Assembly: GCA_020055645.1 (NCBI GenBank)
Contig: CM034546.1
Location: 65,410,001 to 65,474,000, forward strand
Length of the DNA: 64,000 bases
Direction of reading: 5' to 3'
DNA from: Tomocerus qinae
Taxonomy: Eukaryota > Arthropoda > Collembola > Entomobryomorpha > Tomoceridae
The translations under genes were made by a program, and so were the position numbers. Shown here piece by piece: positions 38,608 to 50,170 of this stretch (positions are counted from its first letter, which is position 1; each line of letters opens with the position of its first letter). Under the pieces are notes generated by a model. That model saw nothing but the letters and a program-made list of their open reading frames with translations. It searched no databases and was not told the DNA's origin.

Positions 38608-39336
38608 ATTCTATATATTGTATATTTTTATAAATATATACTTTGTACTTGCCTAGCTAATATGGATAGATTTTGTTAGCCAGTTTAATGTTTTTCTAAG
38701 GCTACAATCTATGTTATTTTCTCGTGTGCGGCATTTAGCACTTATAGGAGTTTTGTTTCCCTTAAAGGCTAAGATGGCTTATTTGTACTACGATATGTGT
38801 AATCCGGGCTCGATCAAATCCTTGATGATCCTGTGAACATCATTATAAGGGAGGGCGGCAGGATCTACACTCTAAATCTCGTATTTCATTCGAACGAATC
38901 TCCAGGTGGTCAAAAGACGCCTTTGCACAAAAGGGGAGGGCGATGAAATCGGGTGTTTTTCTGCCGAAACGGGTTTCAGTCGTAGCAAAACAGACGGCTG
39001 GCAATTCATTTCACATGCAGAACATTATTAGTAGTTGGGTCACTTGCCTTGGAATGCCATGCATGCTCTTTGCTATTTTCGCCAAACTAATAGAGAACTT
39101 ACCATTGATGTCCTAGCTATTTTGTATAGTTTTATCTATCTATATTATAATGCACTAGTGAGTACATTAAACTATAGTTTTCCTACCTATCTTCCTATCC
39201 TAACCCCTGTGGGCATCTGGACTGGCAATGGCTTCATTTTGTTGAGTCACTTACCATTGCTCATTTTGTGTAATGTTTTTTTTTCCCGTAAACGGAAGCC
39301 TTACGCACTAGTAGGCTTTATTACAAGAGGGGGGGT
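38608..39336 (+). other. Gypsy 3' non-coding region with polypurine tract
   Basis: About 730 bp between the end of pol and the 3' LTR. The polypurine tract aagaggggggg (39325-39335) directly precedes the LTR. A second purine-rich run (near 38930) is present. The open frame at 39035 is hydrophobic but has no signal or Env features and runs into the LTR. Confidence 0.7.
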
Positions 39337-39984
39337 TGTAATGACATGGGGAACTAAAATGCGCACTCCCATCGCCAACATCTTAGTTTGGCGCTGGAAG
39401 ACACATTACAACTGCTCGCCTCGTTGGTATTTTCCAACGAGACGATGAGAACGTGTTTGACGGTGGTTGGACTTGGTCGTGTGTGATTGTTACTCTCTTG
39501 GCTCGACGGTGTGGATTCCCATTTGCTCTGGACTGGACAACAGTGGATTTCCCAGAACTGACGACTTTTGCCAGAGGATCATTGGACAACGACATGACGA
39601 CGACCAGTTCGACTACTGGAATCGAAGACTCTCCCGGATTGTAAATAATATTTCTGCATGCTGGTGAGATCTTTCCATTTATCTATTAGCACAGTGTGAT
39701 TGATTGTGCCTTTGTAATTTATTTATGTAATAATCTTTGATCTCATTCTTTACCAGCAAATAAATATGTACACTATGTAAAACTACTCCTGTCTGTGTAG
39801 CGTTTGCATGTGTCATATTATTTGCCATTGCAGTTGCCAAACAAAATCATATCATATTTCATATAAACTAAAATTCATCTAGAACTTGTAATCTTGGGAT
39901 AATCATATTCCTACAACTTAAATTAATACTCACGTAAACAACCTTTGAACTATTATTACAATAGCCGTCATATTTACGTGTGAT
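39337..39984 (+). repeat. 3' LTR of Gypsy element
   Basis: 648 bp, starting tgtaatgacatgggg. It matches the 5' LTR almost base for base. Confidence 0.9.
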
Positions 39985-39989
39985 AATAA

Positions 39990-41484
39990 TTATCTTAATC
40001 TTCAATCGGTCATTCATTAGACAATAAAACAATAGAAAACAACAAACTAACATTGTAAGCAATTTTAAAAACAGGAGGAGAAAAACAAGAACCTAGAGCT
40101 GTTCTAACCAGTACCAGTCAAATACTGGATATTTTGGTTGAGTTGATATATCTCATAATATTGTACACAATACGCAGATGTTAAACCTGGCTCATTTTTT
40201 ATTATACGGTTTGTCAGTTGTCACAAATACATTATAGTTCATTTCGAATTGTTTAGTATTAGTAATAAATAATTTAATAATCAAAAAATCTAACTAGAAT
40301 CTGCAATTTATCTGAATATTTGAATGTGTAGGACGGGACAGTCTACAAAAGTTAGCTTTAATGAAGTATCACAGGTGGCGGTGACCACTCCAAAAAGGCA
40401 AAAAGCACAAAAAGGCAAAAAGGTAGCAAAAAGGCAAAAAGGTGGCTTTTTGCCTTTTTGCTAGCAAAAAGGCAACCTTTTTCATGCCTTGGTGGGACGG
40501 AGATAAAAAACGATACATACAAAATTACTCCTGGAATTGGGTCATGGAATAATCTAGCGATAATAAAATTGATACTTTTTGGCTTAATTTCGTTACGGTT
40601 TTAGTGATATTATGACACTTTTATTAGCATAGTCCAAAACAGGTCATCACAAATTTCATACATTATTTACCATAAATCCATCCCAAAATTCCTATAATTC
40701 TCAACCGATCTATTATTCGATTCTTAAATATTTGACCCGATTATTAGTACATCAGTACGATATCAGCAATCATAAGATTTATTTTACTTCACTTACATTA
40801 TAATAACAAAGTTACGTTGTTGACATGTTTCCAGGCTCTGATTAGTAAATTCGGTGGTTGTAAAACAATTTAAGTTTATCTAGTACCCACTACCCACCCT
40901 TCACAATGCCCGGAATTATATTATTATGCAAAGACAATATTCAATATTAAGTAATTTAGGCTTCAACCTTTGATACAGTCTGATAATCGACTTTGAATTA
41001 GGTTAAATTTCGAAATTAAAAATCGGAAAGGAGCAAAATAAAATACCTATTATACCATACCTGTTGTAATACATAATGTGTTTGGTGTATAAACTGTTAC
41101 TTTCACTTTCCGCTTTTACTTTTTCCACGTCTTGGTAATACAGATAGAATACTATATGGTGCGAAAGACTACATGACCGCTTTGGTACAAACATGAGTTG
41201 ACGGTTGCGATGCGCATTAATGATAACACTTTACTTTCATTTTCAACTTTTGGGCGTTAGTTAGTGCAATTGTGTCCTTCCTTCCTTTCTAGTTCTGTCA
41301 AACTGTCAAAAATTTACTTGCTAGTTTTAGAAATATTATTAGTAACTGCGCTGGGGATCAGAGGATAGGTAACCAAATTCGAATTTGTGATTTTGATTTA
41401 TCTTTCATATTCATAACCTCATTTCAGCCCATAATAATGTACTACATTTGATATTTGCTTGAAAAAATTTATTTAGAGAGGACC
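39990..41484. other. no gene seen; 5' flank of second TPR gene
   Basis: It contains the GGCAAAAA hairpin cluster. The final 250 bp resemble the region upstream of the C2H2 gene at 25379. In that resemblance the C2H2 start codon is replaced by ATA (41365-41367). Confidence 0.5.
40392..40490. repeat. GGCAAAAA/TTTTTGCC hairpin repeat (second cluster)
   Basis: The same octamer words as at 32001-32109, mainly in inverted order. Flanking sequence tgggacggag resembles tgggacgcag beside the first cluster. Before the Gypsy insertion the two clusters lay about 0.5 kb apart. Confidence 0.7.
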
Positions 41485-44400
41485 ATGGACCCAGAATGGT
41501 CAAATATAAAAGATATGTATAAAAACTCACTAGCCGAAATTGCCAATTTGAGAAAGGAAAACCAAGAAATATGGCGAAAAGAAATATGTTACGAAACAAA
41601 ATTCAACGCAATAAACAGTTTGGTAAAGGGCTATTTAGAGGATGATACCTTCGACGAAAATGTGAAAAAACGATTCCGGGATATTCTAAATGTATTAGAA
41701 GCACCAGATACTGACAACTCTAAACCGGAAGCTCTAAATCGGGATGTTACATGTCGCGAATCCGGGTCAGGAATTCAGAAAGATTTATCAGGAGTTCAAA
41801 TTGTATCTACCAAAGGTTGGTTGAGTGTTGCTACAATGACACATACATTTCTATTTTAAAAAATTACACAGATTTGTATTTTTGTAACTGATAGATATGG
41901 GGATCACTGAATCAGAAAACAAATCTATTATGCGAATGCGAAGTAGTAAACGTTCTCAATCATCGTCTATGAAAAATCTTCCAAATAAATGTGTTCCAAA
42001 CAAGCAGCGACGAAGAAGCAATAATTCTCCTGTGGTATTTTATTGCAACGTAATTTATAGAATATTTCTAATCAGCTGAAAATGTAAAATGACAATAATA
42101 AAACTTATTATTTTTCACTAAGCAGGAAGAAATTGGAAGTTCTGCTGTTGATGCCACTTCAAATGTTATGGAGTCTGCAATAGGACTAGCTCAATGCTCT
42201 ACCATTCCCACCAAATTGAGAAACATTAACAAACCTAGTAAATTGAAAAATCAAGTGCTAGATAAACAAGACGATGACAGTAACGTAGATACTGACATAA
42301 CCTTGGGCAACTACTCGTGTATTGACGACGTTATTAACAACTATGGTAAAAGGGATATATTACAAAGTTTTTTTTAACATTTTCTAAGCAATGGTGGTTC
42401 TATTTTGGCAGAATCCAAGAAACTAAAGAAACCTGCACCTGTAAACGATTTAGCGACTTCAGTTATGAGAAGAAACAAAAGGATAAATGAACCTTCTTGT
42501 TCAACAGGAACACAATCTAATGAAGAGAGGGAGCATCCGACAGTGTAAACTATATCTCTATTTTATGTTCCAACAATAATGTATATTTGATACTCTGTGA
42601 CGTCTGTGAAATGTAAAAAATACTTAATTGTTTATAAATAGAAAAGTGACTATACCTGCCTTATCTGCAATATTGAAGACAAAAACTGTAAGCACGCGTT
42701 CAACTTCAAATCTATTAGAAGATGCTATGAAATCTCAAGATTCGATTCCTTCTCCAACTAATGGGCAGCAAAATTGTAGGCCTAGCAGAATTGTTTCTCA
42801 AACAGGTGGGTCCTAATTATTTTATTCTTACAATGTTATAGCATCTCCGAGCTGAATCACATAATATAACAGTTCCCCTAATTACTTTGGGACAGTAATT
42901 GCATGAATTCCATTTTAAATTGGATTGTATCAATTTTAAGTATTTTAATTAAATATTTAGTGTCCAACACTGGTACAAATCAAATCTATGGAGAGTCAAG
43001 TCAACGAAAAAATTCTGCGTCTGTAAGTGTACAAATAATCGTCCTTTAAATGCCATCAATAAACTTTAACTGATTACTGTAATTATTATTATTATTGTTA
43101 AAATTATGTGTTATGGGTTAAAAAATGTGCTTAATTTGTATGTCAGGAAAGAATTGGTTTGAATGAAGACAATTCCAGTTCCATTCCATTCATTCCAAAG
43201 AATAAACCTTCAGGTATACCATTCTTTAAGGAAATGATAGGACAAAAAACTTTTAACCAAGACGAACATAATACCATTAAAAAAATATGTGACCAATTGC
43301 AATATCATCCTCTTGCCATGCAAATGGCTGCCGGCTACATCAATGCTGATTTACGTATCACCCGTAATTTGAAGAAGACAATTGCGAATTATTTGACTGG
43401 AATTGAAGAACAAGCAAAAGAACGTAGCCACAAAGTTCTAAAAGGCAGGAATGGAGATACTATTTCTGGTCCGATTTACTGTACTTGGAAAATGACGATG
43501 GATAAATTGAAAACGGAGACGTATATTGGTGCCAGCGTCATAAAAATGTTAAACATCATTTCCATTTTATCTCCAGGACATATTTCCTTTCAGTTTCTTT
43601 CGGATGTTTTTCTCGAAATTCAAAATTCTAATGACTCTGAAATTGTGGAGAATGTTATCGACCTTTTGAAGGCATATAAAATACTAAGTGGTCCGGAAAA
43701 ACAGATTTGGGTCAACTATCTTGTTCAAAAGATCACTTTGTTTGAATTGTCGCAGAATGAGGAACTTTTGGAAAATATTAAAAAAATCGTAGAATGTATT
43801 GTGAAAATGCTAGATAACAACAAAATTCCTACAGCCCAAATGAGCCATGTTGAATCAATCTGGAAACATACAGCAAAGAATACAGAACTACTGAAACAGT
43901 TTGCAACATTGCCTTTTAATATTTGCTACAAATTGATCCGTTCTGGGAGATACAAAGAAGCCTTTGAATTCTGTTGCAAAAATTTGAGTGTCCTAGAATC
44001 TGCTTTGGGGGCGGAAAGTCAACTGGTATTACAAATGCAATCCTGGAAAGGAGATACACTATTATATCTTGGAAAATACTCCGAGGCTAACAAGTTGCTG
44101 AACAAAGTTTATTACCAACAAAAGAAATTATTTGGAGAGGAAGACGAAGGTTGCTTGTGGACCGCCAAATTAGTAGGCGACGCTTATCATTACTACTGTA
44201 GTAATTATGCTAAGGCCAAGATTTGGTACCAACGTACTCTTGAGAAGAGACAGAAAATAAATGGAACCGAACACGAAAGAACAATTATTGTTAAAGACCA
44301 CATTGCCCATGTACTTAGTGAACTAGGAAAATATAATGAAGCAACGAAAATCTACAAAGAAGTTCTGGAGGTTAAAGATCGTTTGATGGGACCAGAACAT

Positions 44401-44706
44401 CAGGAAACTTTGATTACAAAATTTCATTTTGCCTATTTGAAATTTAAGCAAAATAAACATGAAGAAGCTTTGAGGATGTTCAAAGACGTGTTGGAAGGGC
44501 AGGAAAGAGTTCTGGATTTGGACCACCCAGAAACACTAACGACTAAAGATTGGATTTCTTTCTCGTACAAATGCCTCGGAAGAATTAAAGAATCTTTGAT
44601 TTTGACTAAGGAAGTTTACGAAAAGAGATTGGTTGTTCTCGGAGCAGATCATCCCAATACAATCGAGTCGAAGACTTTTCTTGACGGAATGCTGCAAATG
44701 GAGTAA
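41485..44706 (+). CDS. NB-ARC-derived TPR protein with coiled-coil N-terminal module
   Basis: Seven exons: 41485-41815, 41895-42034, 42126-42345, 42412-42544, 42642-42805, 42961-43022, 43147-44706. They give 869 aa with consistent phase and GT-AG borders. The start sits in a good context (accATGg). Exon 1 encodes the charged, probably coiled-coil module (KENQEIWR, VKKRFRDIL, VLEAP) also found in the C2H2 gene at 25379; exon 2 matches that gene's basic exon (SSKRSQSSSMKN). Exons 3-6 encode a Ser/Asn/Lys-rich, probably disordered linker. The last exon has the QYHPLAMQMAAGYI motif of NB-ARC-like proteins, a helical region, then kinesin-light-chain-type TPRs ending near GADHPNTI. No Walker A site is visible anywhere. 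It is the closest relative of the gene at 5450-7333. Function unknown; a scaffold or sensor built on TPR peptide binding is plausible inference. Confidence 0.85.
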
Positions 44707-45729
44707 AAGTACTCTAAACCATTTTGCATTTAAATTAGAGAAGAAAGTGTAAGAAATGAGAAGGATATTTCCTAGACCAGAATATCCGCAGACACATTTC
44801 TAGCAAAAATTCTCCGAAAAACCTCAACAATTATCAATTGTTAAAATTAAAATTTATACACAACAAAAAGGCAAAAAACAAAATTCTTGTAATTTGATAT
44901 AGTTTTATCCGACAAAGACAAAGGTAAAGATTCTAAATTAAAACCCATTTTGTTGATCGTTATATAAAAACTGAGCTTTAAAATCAAATTGTTCTACAGC
45001 AGACATGATATTAAATTAAATTAGGCATGTAGAATACTTTATAGGCGGGCATTTAATAATCAAATAGATTGAATGCAATAGATAATTTGTGTTTTGTTGG
45101 GGGTTTAAATGAATTAAAATAAAGTTTTGAATAAATGCTTTAATATTGAAGTTTTACTTTTTAATTTTTAAATTAAATAATAGACACATTAACTAATCTT
45201 GCCCCTTTTAATTCACCCTATAGTATCTATTGAACTGACTCACAAATAATAGGGTGTGGTGCACTACACTGCATAATATATGTCAAAAATTTGATTATTT
45301 CTAGGAATATGGAAGTGTGAAGCAAAGATGTCGAGAGGACTGCTATTTCTAGACGTAGCAAATTGTAGGCGAGTATAACAGTTTCATTCGCCTACAATTT
45401 AATTCGTATTTTACAATTGAAGTCATTGCATATTTAACTTTGACATATTCTTAAACGCCTTTTACAATATTTACAGAAGGTGGTCATGGTCATTCCCATG
45501 GACATTAGACAAATTGAAGTCATTTTTATTCCATTAATCTATGTTGAGGATAATATTATTGCATTTATTCGAAAAAACGTTTGCCCACAATCAAAATTAA
45601 AGCTACCCTGAATCTGATTGTTACTTTTTGTGTAGCAGTCTTCTTTAATTGTCTAAACCTTATCAAAATCCCGACTATTCAGTTAATTCGGATTTCGTGT
45701 TACCATTTCAGTAGATACCTTCCATAAAA
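44707..45729. other. no gene seen
   Basis: AT-rich sequence between the TPR gene stop and the signal-peptide exon of the first IR-like gene. No recognisable feature. Confidence 0.45.
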
Positions 45730-45867
45730 ATGAAAATATTTTTCATGTTTGCGGCAATTATACAAATAACATTTAATTACAGTTATAATTTTGCGGCAAG
45801 TATAGGAGTAGGTAAAGAATATACTGTAGAAATTGAAGGTCTTAGTACAGTTATATCTTTCTTCTCT

Positions 45868-46588
45868 GACAGAAATTATTTGAAATAGGAAAATGAAAAA
45901 AAGTACGTCTTCAGTGGACATTTTTAGTTCTGTTTTTCTGTGCACTTTTTTATTGTTAACTGACATCTTTGGTGAAAAAAATTCATTTTTCAGTATTTCA
46001 GGGCCTATGTGAAATAACACCAAAAAATCGGAATATGAAATAGCTCCGAAACTACCGGTCGGATTTGGATGAAACTTGGAACAGAAGTCAACAATCGCGG
46101 TATCTCGGGGTGTTTTTTGAATTTGTGAAAAATTCGAATTTCTTCCCTTTCAAAATTACGAAAAAAATTTCGAAATAGGCAGTTTTTCATATAAGGAATT
46201 GTTTCATAAAAATTCTGCCCGATTAAAAATAAAGCCCTTATAAAGTTATGGTTTATAGAGGAAAAAAATATTTCAAAATTGCTGACCTCCACAAGATGTC
46301 AGAGGTCAAATTTTATTTTTCGTCAAAATATGCTGATGTAAGGTGTCGTTCACCAGCTAAAGTTATAGTACAGACCAAATAAGTATTTATTTTGGCAACC
46401 TAGGGCTTCATACAGAGGTCAAAGGTCATAACTGTGAAAATGGAAATGTCTGATGCACAAGCTATACGGCGGTAGTGCATCTGGCATTTTAGTACTTACT
46501 AGCCATAACCCATTTTTAACACAGGCTTGTGTCTGCTTCAGTGCCTACATAATACATGGCAAAGTTTATTTTGCCTTCCTGCCAATTT
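45868..46588 (+). repeat. foldback element, left inverted arm
   Basis: About 720 bp, pairing with 47434-48153. It starts gacagaaattatttgaaata and its inner end is ccttcctgccaatt. Confidence 0.9.
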
Positions 46589-46644
46589 GTTAGTCCATAT
46601 CGATATCAGTTGGCTTCTTTATCAACATAATTTATGAATTAGGG

Positions 46645-46789
46645 CAGGGCCGCAGCGAGGGGGGCACCGGGGCCCGTGCCCCCCTCCGTAAATAATGAAA
46701 TTTTTGTCTAAAATCGTAAAAAATCGCAAAATTTTCAGCTGTTTTTTTTCACGGTGCCCCCCTGAAATTTTTCTCTGGTTGCGGCCCTG
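46645..46789. mobile_element. hAT-type MITE in foldback loop
   Basis: 145 bp with termini cagggccgcagcgag and its imperfect inverse ending gcggccctg. The flanks aattaggg and aatcaggg are an 8-bp duplication with one mismatch. G/C-rich ends surround an AT-rich core. Confidence 0.75.
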
Positions 46790-47050
46790 AATCAGGGATA
46801 TTAATGAGTGAAACTTGAAATGTTTTAAAGCCCAACAAGTTCCTTTTGGAAAACAAAGTGTTAAAGTGTTAGTGACAAAAGTACTATTCGCATTCACAAG
46901 TCGCATTGTGGGTAATTATTAAGAAAGTTCTATGATTTTTATTATGATATTTGACAATTATTTATATCATCTTCTTCACTTCGATGTACTAAATGTTCTT
47001 ATCCTCAGCTTTCTATTAACAATAGACATATGACTACGGTGTAATACATC

Positions 47051-47389
47051 CAGGGTTGGCAAGTGAAATATTTCGGTTGAAATAAATAGAGAAATAAATG
47101 ACTTTATTTCGCGAAATATTTCACTTCAGCTTTTGTTGAAAAGTGAAATTAATGAAATTAATGAAATAAATACAACAAAGTGAAATAAAGTCATTTATTT
47201 CACCTGTCTGAGGTGAAATAAAGTCATTTATATCACTTGAAAAGTGAAATAAATGCCATGTATCCCTATTTATTTCATTTTATTTCATTAATTTCAATTA
47301 ATTTCTTTATTTCAATTTATTTCATTTTATTTCATTTATTTCACTTTTCAAGATAGAGTCATTGAAATGTGAAATAAATGCCAACCCTG
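47051..47389. mobile_element. hAT-type MITE rich in GAAATAAA repeats
   Basis: 339 bp with termini cagggttggcaagtgaaat and gaaataaatgccaaccctg, and an identical 8-bp flank aatacatc (47043-47050 and 47390-47397). The interior is built from gtgaaataaa / tttatttcac words in both orientations. Confidence 0.85.
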
Positions 47390-47433
47390 AATACATCAAT
47401 TACATTAGATTGCATTAGAAGTCACAAGTGTTT

Positions 47434-48153
47434 AATTGGCAGGAAGGCAAAATAAACTTTGCCATGTATTATGTAGGCACTGAAGCAGACACAAGCCTGT
47501 GTTAAAAATGGGTTATGGCTAGTAAGTACTAAAATGCCAGATGCACTACCGCCGTATAGCTTGTGCATCAGACATTTCCATTTTCACAGTTATGACCTTT
47601 GACCTCTGTATGAAGCCCTAGGTTGCCAAAATAAATACTTATTTGGTCTGTACTATAACTTTAGCTGGTGAACGACACCTTACATCAGCATATTTTGACG
47701 AAAAATAAAATTTGACCTCTGACATCTTGTGGAGGTCAGCAATTTTGAAATATTTTTTTCCTCTATAAACCATAACTTTATAAGGGCTTTATTTTTAATC
47801 GGGCAGAATTTTTATGAAACAATTCCTTATATGAAAAACTGCCTATTTCGAAATTTTTTTCGTAATTTTGAAAGGGAAGAAATTCGAATTTTTCACAAAT
47901 TCAAAAAACACCCCGAGATACCGCGATTGTTGACTTCTGTTCCAAGTTTCATCCAAATCCGACCGGTAGTTTCGGAGCTATTTCATATTCCGATTTTTTG
48001 GTGTTATTTCACATAGGCCCTGAAATACTGAAAAATGAATTTTTTTCACCAAAGATGTCAGTTAACAATAAAAAAGTGCACAGAAAAACAGAACTAAAAA
48101 TGTCCACTGAAGACGTACTTTTTTTCATTTTCCTATTTCAAATAATTTCTGTC
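47434..48153 (-). repeat. foldback element, right inverted arm
   Basis: Reverse complement of 45868-46588. Its outer end touches the resumed IR coding sequence. Confidence 0.9.
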
Positions 48154-50170
48154 CTCTCAGTTCTGCAGTGTTTCAATCTATCATGATTTTCTGTACGTTC
48201 CAGGTTTAAGTCATAATTACTTACCTATTGTCATCATGAAAATTTCATCAAACTCTGAAACCACGCAATTAGAGTGGAGGAAATGGATACTTCCCTACGC
48301 AAGAATTAATATTTTTCAAAATTACAAAATGCAATTTCCTCAACTGTATGAGAATGATTGCAGATATAGATTTTTTTCTGCAAGCTCCAAATTTTGTCGA
48401 GATAATTACGGCTACGAACTATTTTTCGTTCCACAGGAAATAATTTATTACTTTGTTATTTACCATCGAAAGTATATCTATCCTGTTTATTTCCCCATTC
48501 AAGTAAATGCGAAGGGTCAGTATGTCGTTCAAAAAATCGTCCTGTACTGTAAAGATTGCTTCATCACGTGTAATAGGGAAGAAGATAATATAGCATTGTT
48601 AATGGAAATGCGGTTTCAAGTGTTGACGTATTATATGTTAAAGACTTTAATTGAATATATTGATACCTCCAGATTTAAAAAATTCCCCACCGCTATTTAC
48701 TGCATGAAAACATTCCGAAAATCTGCAAAAATCTCGGATTTTGTGGTTAACAGCGAATTATTCAACAGCAGTACAAAAGTGTCGCCATTTAAGTCGCTGC
48801 AAATGCAATCTTTTAACTTTTTAGAAAATGCAATACTGTCTCTTGTAATGGATGCAGATTTTGTGTGGTTGACAAAATATCATTTTGTTCAATCATTTTA
48901 CGTACAAACTGGAGAAGAAGATTGGAATTTGGTTACTTGTTCAGGAATACAGAAACATCTTAATTGGCATTTATATACACTTCCGTTTGACAAAATTAGT
49001 TGGATGCTAATATTTTTGTCCTTTTTCGTATTGTCGTTGCTCTTTTCGTTCAAAACTTCAAGACTCAAATTAGAAAACTGGAAGGAGCCATTTCTCACTA
49101 CTGTATTAACTGTAACTTTACAATTTTTCGGAGTATTATTAGAACAAGCAGTAATAATCAAAAAGAAAGTAAAGAAAATGACACTGAAATTAATATTTGT
49201 GATTTTTATTGTTCCTGGGGTCATTCTAAGTAATGCTTACAAATCTATTATTGTAAGCCAACTCTCTTTGCCCCAAAAAATTCACAGTAATTACACCTGT
49301 TTTGAAGAAATGGATAATTTTGCTGTTTTAGTATTGAATATGGAAATAGGGCTTTGGATTGAAGAAATAAAATGGTCAGTAGATGGCTCCGAAGATATTA
49401 TAGAAATTTCCGATTACATTTGCTCCGAAAATTGTACTTCCAATTCACAATCATTAATATTTCAGCGAAAGTCTTTTAAGGAAGTGCGTGTTAATAAAAC
49501 GGGAGTACAAAATCTAATCGAAACAAATGAAAAAAATTCAAGTTCAGGGTTAACACTAAAAAAACTTCTGGGATACCCTTCTAAATATCTGATGGGTACT
49601 TTTGATGATTACAGAACTAATCGACCATCGTTTTTTGAACTCAATTACAATTTTTTGAAAAGGTGCAAAAATAGTGCGTTTGCAGGACCTGCCCATTGGT
49701 TAAATACCTTTGAAAAGTATTTATTCCGTAACATTTCTTATATACGGGGAGTTGAAAATATATTTAAATCCCAAACAAAAATTCTGATCCCACATCTTTT
49801 TAACAAATACCATTTGCATTCGAGAATGCAAAATCTAATGGACTCAGGAATATATTGGCTGTTCGAACGTTGGAACGTCTACTTCGACGAAGTAGAAATC
49901 AGGTCTACTTTGAAAACACATAATCGGTTTTCAGAGATACCACCAATAATGAATTCAAGGACAAGACAAACATTTGCAAACTCTAGTATTGAATCTGTGT
50001 TTTATATCTATTCTTTATTCATAACAGTGGCCATTCTTGCTTTTCTCTTGGAAGTCTTGACCATTCTGGTTATATATCTAGTTTCCAAAATTAGAAATGG
50101 TATTATAAATTATTTAATCATTCGGATACCCTTACACAACTATATTATGTTCCAAAGGATATGTTGGTGA

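Larger units (their letters stand above)
32196..39984 (+). mobile_element. Ty3/Gypsy LTR retrotransposon
   Basis: 7,789 bp with a 5-bp target duplication aataa (32191-32195 and 39985-39989) and nearly identical LTRs. A primer-binding site and polypurine tract are present. Gag precedes protease, RT, RNase H and integrase in that order, which places it in Ty3/Gypsy. Frame breaks in gag and pol make this copy defective. No convincing env gene is seen. LTR identity indicates a recent insertion. Confidence 0.95.
45868..48153. mobile_element. 2.3-kb foldback element with about 720-bp inverted arms
   Basis: Arms 45868-46588 and 47434-48153 are near-identical reverse complements, so their open frames encode the same peptide on opposite strands. 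They enclose an 845-bp loop. The element is flanked by ctct on both sides (45864-45867 and 48154-48157). Excising it with one ctct restores the IR reading frame. No transposase is visible. The loop carries two further MITEs. Confidence 0.88.
45730..50170 (+). pseudogene. IR-like receptor A, split by foldback insertion
   Basis: The first 46 codons (45730-45867) start MKIFFMFAAIIQ, a signal-peptide-like lead. The frame then meets a foldback element. It resumes after the element and its 4-bp repeat at 48158, running open to the stop at 50170; without the insert it would be about 716 aa. The main part has the divergent IR/iGluR layout: a long extracellular N-terminal region, a first membrane segment near 49000-49060, a pore-proximal segment (VILSNAYKSIIVS, near 49220-49260), an extracellular ligand-lobe-like stretch, and a last membrane segment near 50005-50085. 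Such receptors are ligand-gated cation channels in chemosensory neurons. This allele is probably null unless the shorter frame from 48236 is used, which would lack the signal peptide. Confidence 0.8.

Noticed and set aside
39035-39448. Possible env gene of the Gypsy element
   Set aside because: No signal peptide, cleavage site or fusion-type features, and the frame runs into the LTR.
46005-48186. Identical 95-residue open frames on opposite strands (46292-46005 and 47729-48016) as duplicated genes
   Set aside because: They lie wholly in the foldback arms, have no gene-like composition, and mirror each other only because the arms are inverted copies.
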